DNA of 64,000 nucleotides from Hirudo medicinalis (taxonomy: Eukaryota; Annelida; Clitellata; Hirudinida; Hirudinidae). The DNA is taken from positions 104,310-168,309 of the forward strand of contig MPNW01000143.1 in assembly GCA_011800805.1 (NCBI GenBank), in the 5' to 3' direction. Both the position numbers and the translations under genes were made by a program. The notes under the pieces were generated by a model, which was given only the letters and a program-made list of their open reading frames with translations, had not been told where the DNA came from and made no database searches. Positions 56,503 through 64,000 of this stretch are shown piece after piece. Position 1 is the stretch's first letter. Every line of letters starts with the position of its first letter.

Positions 56503-57610
56503 GTTCCCGTGAGAGGAATTACTTTGTGGCAGTCTCATGTTGCATGTTAATGTAATGATTCATATTGAGCAACATTATTAACATATTTCTAGTATTGTAA
56601 TAATAATAACTATTACTATTAAGTGGCCTCTCGATTACATCATCGTCTCCATAAATATTTTCATAATTTTAATTCGGTTCCTTTTCGAACATCGAGGACC
56701 ACTTAAGAAGCACAAAAGATTTTGATTTTTTTTAAAAACTTTGTAGCAAGGATTGTTTCAGCGGATATTCGTGATTGTGATTGAAAATGCACTCAGGAAA
56801 GCATCGAAAGTTCTTTCCAATGATGCACAACATCAATCCACGAAGAAAAGCTGAGAAGGAATTCCACACGTCAGTGCATTTTCACTCCTTTCTGCATTGA
56901 TGCATCAGTGGAAAAACGTTCGTGAAGTTGTTTTTTTGTCATTCTTATTACTTTCGATATTTGTTTTCAATTATTTTATTTCTGCGCCAAACGTGCATAA
57001 ACATTAAAATACATTATTTATAGAATGTTCACCCTACATTGTTATCGAAATATGAAGACGAAACAGGGGTCAAAGAGACCAAAGTTCAGGGAGGAAATGC
57101 ATCAGAGTTGCAAAGGAAGGGAGAAAATTTTCACATTTCCTGAAATGATGTGTAAATTGAGTAGAATAAATAATTGTTTTAAATATTTTCAGATGCAAAT
57201 AAAAATTAAACATATAAATACATGAGTAATACAAAATTATCAAAATAAGGAATATATATATATATATATATATATTAGCATAAACTATCAAGTCCAACTA
57301 TCACTAAGATATCAAACCACTTGGCACTTGTTTACATTTGTTGCAACTACAAACATAAAAAATATTTCAGCATCAATTACTACCACTTATTACGTCAACA
57401 CCACTGTAAATCTCCTGATCAATTACCTGCTTAGTAAATGTTTTAAAAAACAGACGCACAATTAATAATGGTACAATGTTGTTAATTAGAAGGAAAATAG
57501 CAATGTACTTACGACTCTCAACTGATTTATGTAGCGCCCAACACGAGACAAACGCAGCAACCTCAGAAGACTCACGAACTTCACGAAACGGAAGACTCTC
57601 AGAGCACGTC
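50887..57610 (-). CDS. HCN: HCN-type hyperpolarization-activated channel, S4 to C-terminus
   Basis: Seven exons (57610-57513, 55775-55764, 55065-54916, 53584-53366, 52783-52637, 51641-51398, 51230-50887). In order they encode: S4 voltage sensor ([20 protein letters not shown]), S5 ([20 protein letters not shown]), pore helix and filter ([17 protein letters not shown]), S6 ([20 protein letters not shown]), C-linker ([17 protein letters not shown]), cyclic-nucleotide-binding domain ([16 protein letters not shown]-like [17 protein letters not shown], then [18 protein letters not shown] with the ligand-binding Arg) and a short polar tail. This matches HCN channels, plasma-membrane cation channels opened by hyperpolarization and tuned by cAMP. 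The filter is GFG rather than the usual GYG. The 12-nt exon encodes DFGQ and makes the S4-S5 linker length fit vertebrate HCN exactly. The N-terminus and S1-S3 were not found in the window. Confidence 0.92.
55085..55160. repeat. (TGGA)n microsatellite
   Basis: About 15 TGGA units decaying into CGGA, inside the HCN intron just upstream of the S5 exon. A similar GGAT-rich array lies at 57680-57780, adjacent to the S4 exon. Confidence 0.9.
56140..56240 (+). repeat. tRNA-derived SINE, family 2, degraded copy
   Basis: ACCAGCTCAGAGCTGCTTGC (box A-like), CCGTTCGCAACCCAAATCC (box B-like), then TCTTGGGAAGGAGAATTTTA. Related to the copies at 24890 and 43945 but shorter. In an HCN intron. Confidence 0.5.
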
Positions 57611-58039
57611 CTGTCGGAGAAACAATTGGAAGTTATGGATGAGTAGATGGCTGGATGGGTGGTAGAAATATTAGTGGATGGAGGAATAGGTGGATGGATT
57701 GGTGGATGGATGGATGGATGGATGGATGGATGGATGAATAGGTGGATGGATGGATTGATAGGTTGATTGATGGATGGATTGGTGGATCGATTTTTGGAAA
57801 GACTGACGACTAAATGCCTGTGATAGTGATGCTTAAATGACGAAATTGAAAATGAGATTGTGGATGTTTTCCTGCTCAATATGATGTTTAAAAATCTTTT
57901 CAGCTAAAAGTCGAAACAGTTGAAATTGTCCTGTTTTCCAAGAATTGAAATATTATCGCACATCTTCGTCCCAAATCCGAAAAAGCAAAAGCAGTCAAAA
58001 AAAAACCCAAATCTTTTGATGTCGGGCGTTTAGAAGGAA

Positions 58040-58115
58040 ATATGAGTTGTCTTGAGTCAGGATTCGAACACGATGCCTTTGGATTACTTGCTGTCGTAAC
58101 ACGGACGTAGACGAA
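58040..58115 (-). repeat. tRNA-like SINE fragment
   Basis: Minus-strand reading gives CGACAGCAAGTAATCCAAAG and then a box B, GTGTTCGAATCC. It resembles the anticodon-arm to T-arm part of a Ser/Leu-type tRNA. No second copy with the same sequence was seen in the window. Confidence 0.4.
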
Positions 58116-58456
58116 TGCTTACGAAATCCTTTGAATTTGTTGATCAAATAAATTTAGACTATCGTTAATGCTTGGTTATCGGCCAGATTATCATGCGAAA
58201 TATTTTGTTTAAGCCTCATAATCTTTGATCTTTGATCTTGAAATAATTTCTCATTTAAAAACTCTTTCAGCATCACATCGATTAATGTAACCTTTAGTGT
58301 AATTGTTGTTGTAATTAAATATAAAGTTTAGTGCAATTGTTGATGTAATTAAATTTAAAATTTAGTGTAATTGTTGTCGAATTGTGCCTCATAATTACTG
58401 CTGTTTAAAATAAGCACAACGTTGTGGGAGGACAACGAAGCATAAGTCACTGGTGC

Positions 58457-58507
<51 letters not shown>
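58457..58507. repeat. (GAT)n microsatellite
   Basis: About 16 GAT units. The minus-strand frame reading poly-Ser and poly-Ile is an artefact of it. Confidence 0.9.
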
Positions 58508-58793
58508 CTGTGATGACGACGATGGTGGTGATGACAACGATGACGAAGTTCTCATCCTCCATGGTATCGGTAATGATTGTACTTATGACAAAGTTGTTAC
58601 CGACTTGTAACATCACTGTTACAACTTAGCTCTGAGCACTAACGGTTCAGAAAGTCAGTTTGAACATCCAAGGATACAAGGAGCGAGTAGTCCTGGTGGG
58701 ATTGAGGTGAAGAAGGATGCCATCAGACTGTGACGATGTATGACAGTGTGACAGTTTGATGAATTAAGATACTGATATTGTTATAATTATTAA

Positions 58794-58826
<33 letters not shown>

Positions 58827-61436
58827 CATAATCATCATTATTATTATTATTATTATCATTATTATTAATATTATTATCATTAATGTTAAAATTGATATTT
58901 AAGATATGGATAACCCTGGCAGTCCCTCACTTCCAGTGAAACACCAAAATCCGTCAAAAGAAACGTAGCCGTGGTTGTTGTCCACCAACAATCGTCCTCC
59001 AAAAACAAAACAAAACAAAAGCATTTCCAGAAACAGAAACCAAAGTCGGAAACAAAACAAAACACTCCTCGGGTCCCCATCGCCCAAGAATTATGACAAC
59101 ACTCGAGTGTCCCACTCGTCAAAGATAATAATCCATTTTTAATAAATGGTATTAATATATTTTAAACAAATAATATATAATGCATTTTTAATAAATAATA
59201 TTAACATATTTTTAATAAATAATATATAATGTCTTTTCAAATCTAAACGTTTGTTACAAATTCATTTGCAAACGAAAAAGCGAAATCATTTCCGACGTGT
59301 GGAATTACCACATTCACCTCACATTAAACACATCGCAGCAGGGACTTAGAACTGAGAATGGCAACAGAATGAAGCTCTTGTGAAATGTGTTTTGCTGTTT
59401 GAGACTTTTTAAGGAAAAAATACTTGTACAAGCCAATTAAAAGAACTGTTTTTGAGAATCTCAACAAAATAAATTTTGTTCTTTTCACTTTTAAACAATT
59501 TATCATAAGAACGACTTTTACGGGTTGTTTAAGATTCGAGCGAGAGATGGTCGTGTTTTACACGTTTCAATGTGATTCTTCAGAGTGCAATGTCACAAGA
59601 CTCACTTTGAGGAATTTCTAGTGTTTTGAAAACATTTTATCTTTCAAGTCACTTGTTGAGCAAAATAAATAAGATGGAAATAATAATATTTTATGTAATT
59701 TTAACATTTCTAATCTTTTGTGTTCACATTTTGCATTGACAAAATGAAATTTATATGTAAAGTAAGTGGTTCATGTATTAATGGCTGACTTGCACCAACC
59801 TTCTTTTATAGTTTTGAATATTTAATCAGATTTGTCATCATGATCATCACCATGACTGTGAGAGCTGCACGAGCATTGTAATAAATGCACCACTCTAGTC
59901 CACATTTATAACTTAACAAGTGATACAAATTTAAAAAATTCAAATCCGGAATTAAAAATTAAAATGATTGCGTATAACCGAAGAGATTTGAAAGAAGAAA
60001 TGTTTCCAAACACTTCAAACGCCAAGACGAGCCTTCGTTGGTAACTCACAAAGCGAAATCAAATCGTTTGTAGCAATCAAATGTCGTCTTCAACTTACAA
60101 CTTCTTGTTTTTTCAAATTTACAACTTGTCTTCAACACACGAATCGATTGACGACGCAGACCCTCATTTACATTCACATTTCTGTTGCAATTAAAAGCTG
60201 AGCGAGAAAAATGTGGCAAACATTTAAAACCAGACGCAATTCAATGGATTCATCCACGCAATAAAACTTGAAAAAATGAAAAGCACTAAAATATTACCTC
60301 AAAATTGCTGGACGGTCGAGAGCTTCATCCATGCAAGCGGAAATAAAAGTTTAAACACGAAAAATGTGAAATGGCGGATTGCAGACACCGGCAAAGGAGG
60401 CCAACCATTGAAGTGCTGGAAGCTTGTTGAATGTTTACGTGCAGAATTCTTCCTTATATATTCCACATTTTCCAGAGCTTTAAATGAATCAGTTCACTGT
60501 ATTTACTTAATAATTGGTTGGTGATAATTAACAGTAGGAGTTAAGTTTGTCGTTTGTATTTATATTGGCTGTTCAGAATTTTTAGTGCTTCTTTTATCAT
60601 TTTCAACTGCATGCAATTGATTTACGTTAGTGATAAGTTTGTATTAAATTATTACTTGATAAATCCTCAAATGGATTATTATTATTATTATTATTATTAT
60701 TATAAGGTGATAAATCTACGATATTTAAATTAAAATTTGATAATTTACTATAAAATTCGATTCAAAAATTGCATTTTTGTATTTATAGATTTTCTATTAA
60801 AGATAAATTGCAATTCTTAGACCAGTTGAGTTTACCTGACAAATGTGTAACGAGGCACCTTAAGTTTTTATTAACAATAAAAATTTTTTTAAATGTTGTT
60901 GATTGATACTAAACTAGTTTAATTTGAAATAAACTTCGTATATTTAGATCTACAAAGCTAACATCAACTATTCATAGGCAGTCAGCAAGAGAATTGTGGG
61001 AATTGTGAGGTGATACTGCAAAAGTAGAATAAAAATAATTATAACTAGAATGGCATTTAACTAATTAAAAATTAAGTTGCGTTGCTTTTACAAGCTTCTA
61101 TATTACAAGCTTTTTATTAGGTTGACAAGTTATTAAAAAACTCTTTAAGCCTCTAATTGCGACCAGCAAAAGATTTTCCAGATTCAAATTTAATTGAAAG
61201 TAAAATGATGATAATGATAATTTAAATAAATGTTTAAAAAAAAAAAGTTGTATCACGATTTCTTATAAATTGAATCATTAAAATAAAAACATTTCTGCTT
61301 ATTTATATTTAACAAAACACATTAAGAAAGAGTTTAAGAGTTTTAGACATAAACTATCCATCCATATAGTGCAACGTCGATTTTTGTTATTGGTGGATGT
61401 TTGGCAATCGTCTGGTGACTTTAGCCATATGGGAAT

Positions 61437-63657
61437 ATGGGAAGGAACAGGTCCAGGAGCAGAAGTGGCAGCGATGGAGATGATGAAGGGACGAGACTGC
61501 ACATCGGTGATTTGGCACCAGACTGCAACAAACGAGATCTAGAAAAAGAGTTCGAAAAGTATGGAGAGTTGCTCGAAGTGTGGACGGCTAGGACGCCGCC
61601 TTGTTTCGGATTTGCCGTTTTTAAAAACAAAATCGATGCCTTCGATGCCATGGACTCTTTGAATGGAAAGTTTGTGCGAGTTGTGTCCTTGAAATTAGAA
61701 ATAAGTTGACTCTACATAAAGTGGATGTGTTGTCTAATAGTGATTGTGAAAGAACTTTAAGTTATGCCATTTGAATTTGTTTTATTTCACAAATTAAAGA
61801 TAATTAGACTGCTATTACACAGTCATAACTGTCAGTTTATTTTGAGGGATGTGACAAACACTGGTAGCAGGATTTCAAATAATTTGTTTGCTACATTCTT
61901 CTGACATTTTAACTCATCGAGTCATTCTTAGTAGTTTAGAATCACAGATAATAATATCACAGATAATAAATAGTCATACATCCACAAAAGGTTGCATTAA
62001 TGCTTTGTAAATTATTATTAATAACGAACAATCAATTGATTAATTACGCACCGAACGATGAATGCACATCTCCGAATCATCCCCGAAACTCCAGAGTCGT
62101 TGGGGGCAGCAGGATCAAGGTCAGTCTGGCTCTGCCGAGGGTTCGGACGAGGAGCAAGAGGCTTTCCTACGACTGCGACCTCCGATGCTACCAGTGCGGG
62201 GAGAGGGGACACTTCGCCCGGGAGTGCTCGGGGAGCCGCAGGAGTCCGGAGGACAGGAGAAGGAGAAGAAGGTTCGATCGGACGAAGATTCATTTTTCAA
62301 AATATTTTAAATCCCGCTCGAGCTTTTTGGCGAGCGGCAGAGTCGAACTTTCAAGGGGTCGGTTGAATGTTAATTTTGGGGATTATTTAATGCTAAATTT
62401 GCAATTGTTTTTATTCAAATCACTTAAATTAGTGCCAGTCAGTGCTTAATTAAGTTCAAAGTTGCTCGCCGTGGTTTCTGCAATTTTCGACGAGGGCAAT
62501 TTGAGGCCGCTCTGCCGAGCCGGTCGGTCGATTTGGCCGGGCCGGGCGGTCGATTTGGCCGGGCGATTAGTTAATTGCTTGCTTATTCATTCGTTATTAA
62601 TTTCAAATTGTGAAGAAATTATTGGAAATTTGAGCAATTCATTCTCCCCTTAAACCTCCAGGTTGGTGATGATGTGTGTTGAGTTGCTTTAAGAGGGGCT
62701 TTGTTTTCGGTCGAATGTCGAGTTGTGGACGGCGCAGAGACCGCCCCAGCGGTGGAATTCTATGGCGGCGGTTCACCCGCGACCCCCCGGGAATGCTGGG
62801 GTGGATTTTCCGATCCCGGTATGACCTTTTACCAGATTTTTTTTTGCTTCTATTCATTGCCTTCTGGCTAATGTTTTCACGCTAAATATTGACTCGGAGT
62901 TGCTAAATGCTTGTCGAGTAAAATGGTTGAAATTACCAACTAGGTAATTTGATTAATCGATCGATAGGTAAGTTGTAATTGGATAATAATTATAATTACA
63001 ATGGTTATGGAATATTTAATTATCGTCATTAGTCTTTGTCGTCTGCCAGTCGTCTGATTCTCAAAAAGGAATCGCAGACAAAGATATGGCAAATTGCTTG
63101 TGACCGTAAATTGTCGAATTATAATTTACGACTGCTTGTCAGTTTTGTAATCGTTTCGTTCATCGTTGTTGTCATCTTGCTCGACCGCGCATCGTCGACG
63201 ATGCCGATAACAGAACACGGCCGTCGTCGCCTTAACGAAATGAATATTCATTAGAGATTAAAATGAGAGACTAATGAAAAGTCATGAATATTGATTACAC
63301 TGCCTTGCAATCACATCCTACATCATCGTGAAGTTGACTTTATGACATGATTCACCTCATGATAATCATTTGTATGCTTTCATTTTATCATTGTCCAAAT
63401 CGTCTTAGTCGCTCAGCGGACTTTCATCAAATGTGTTTAAATAAATTATTTATTCAATTAAATTATTTATTCAAATAAATAAATAAATTCTTATCGTCAT
63501 CTTGCGACGAACGCAGACCTTCCATGGAACACAGCAGGCATAGAAGGAGGCAGGAGTCTCGTTCAAGGTCAAGAGGTCACTCGAGGTCGAGAGGTCACTC
63601 GAAGAAGGAAGATGCCGAAGCTACAAGAAAGTCGACAGGGGAAATTAGGTCGTTGAG
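61437..63657 (+). CDS. SRSF7: SRSF7-like SR splicing factor (RRM + CCHC + RS), 5' part
   Basis: Three exons (61437-61669, 62095-62271, 63517-63657) join in phase (2 then 2) and the gene continues past the window. Exon 1 starts MGRNRSRSRSGSDGDDEGT, an RS-type N-terminal extension. It is followed by an RRM with RNP2 (LHIGDL), EKEFEKYGELLEVWTARTPP and RNP1 (CFGFAVF). Exon 2 ends the RRM (VVGGSRIKVSLALPR) and encodes a zinc knuckle, CYQCGERGHFAREC, with the C-x2-C-x4-H-x4-C spacing of SRSF7 and plant RSZ proteins, then an Arg-rich stretch. Exon 3 is an RS domain (RQESRSRSRGHSRSRGHSKK). SRSF7 binds exonic enhancers and acts in splice-site choice and mRNA export in the nucleus. The intron after exon 2 holds an unusually GC-rich block (62500-62830) that could contain a regulated exon. 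Confidence 0.88.
62500..62830 (+). other. GC-rich block in SRSF-like intron, candidate cassette exon
   Basis: A GC-rich island in otherwise AT-rich DNA. CCGGGCCGGGCGGTCGATTT near 62537 is a short tandem. 62708-62820 lies between a possible acceptor (TGTCGAG) and a possible donor (CCCGGTATGA). SR-protein genes commonly carry poison exons in this position, but this assignment is inference. Confidence 0.3.
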
Positions 63658-63684
63658 GTAAATTTTGTGTTGTGTAAGAGTTGT

Positions 63685-64000
63685 GCGTTGTATGGTTATG
63701 TATTATATAAATTATACATTGTATGTTTATATATTATATAATTTATACATTGTATGTTTATATATTATATAAATTATACATTGTATGTTTATGTATTATA
63801 TAAATTATACATTGTATGTTTATGTATTATATAAATTATACATTGTATGTTTATATATTATATAAATTATACATTGTATGTTTATGTATTATATAAATTA
63901 TACATTCTATGTTTATGTATTATATAAATTATACATTGTATGTTTATGTATTATATAATTTATACATTGTATGTTTATATATTATATAAATTATACATTG
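63685..64000 (+). repeat. 31-bp AT-rich minisatellite, continues past window
   Basis: About ten copies of a 31-bp unit containing TGTATGTTTATATATTATAT followed by AAATTATACAT, differing at a few positions (TATATA/TATGTA, AAATTA/AATTTA). It lies in the intron just after exon 3 of the SRSF-like gene and runs off the right edge, so its full length is unknown. Confidence 0.95.

Larger units (their letters stand above)
57611..61436. other. No exon recognised; possible HCN intron and SRSF upstream region
   Basis: Searched by eye on the minus strand for HCN S1-S3 exons without success. Holds several trinucleotide microsatellites (58457-58507, 58795-58890, 60670-60705) and a SINE-like piece near 58040-58115. 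The SRSF-like gene starts at 61437 on the other strand, so HCN would be head-to-head with it or would contain it within an intron. Confidence 0.4.

Noticed and set aside
57373..57879. 168-codon minus-strand frame
   Set aside because: Mostly translated GGAT microsatellite; only the S4 exon inside is real.
62639..62857. Minus-strand Arg/Lys-rich 72-codon frame
   Set aside because: Antisense of the GC-rich block; no start context or splice support.

Overview
This is a 64 kb stretch of an AT-rich, intron-rich animal nuclear genome. It has GT-AG introns, animal-specific gene families, tRNA-derived SINEs, decayed DNA transposons and LINEs, many microsatellites, one assembly gap (35792-36748) and two single N bases (32513, 38084). 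Gene content (front-end desaturase, SoxB, AGAP, HCN channel, SR splicing factor, an array of antistasin-domain secreted peptides) fits a bilaterian invertebrate. An annelid or other lophotrochozoan is my best guess, because antistasin-type cysteine-rich peptides are expanded there, but the species cannot be fixed from the sequence alone.

Layout. 1.25-2.3 kb (-): 5' half of a cytochrome b5-fused fatty acid desaturase, running off the left edge, with a 1-nt frame break. 3.15-5.67 kb (+): an 8-exon degenerate protein kinase. It converges, 45 bp stop to stop, on a single-exon SoxB gene at 5.7-6.75 kb (-). 10.4-18.1 kb (-): a complete 20-exon AGAP/centaurin-gamma gene with GTPase-like, split PH, ArfGAP and ankyrin domains. 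18.9-45.3 kb: seven paralogous genes (A-G) for small secreted cysteine-rich proteins of 142-182 aa. All have five coding exons with the same intron phases (1-0-1-0) and one antistasin-like repeat in exon 4. Six are on the minus strand and one (F) is on the plus strand. Their introns and spacers have been invaded by an intact-ended hAT relic, a second hAT relic with transposase remnants, a piggyBac-like element carrying a nested hairpin, LINE fragments and SINEs. 46.6-47.7 kb (+): a seven-exon gene of unknown function (148 aa). 50.9-57.6 kb (-): the S4-to-C-terminus part of an HCN-type channel with a 12-nt microexon. 61.4 kb to beyond the right edge (+): an SRSF7-like RRM plus zinc-knuckle splicing factor whose intron contains a 31-bp minisatellite at the window end.

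The most interesting system is the seven-gene antistasin-like array: two subfamilies, rigid gene architecture, divergent termini, and a candidate IGFBP-like plus antistasin domain combination. All exon boundaries were assigned by hand from splice sites, reading phase and family similarity. Nothing here was checked by database search.
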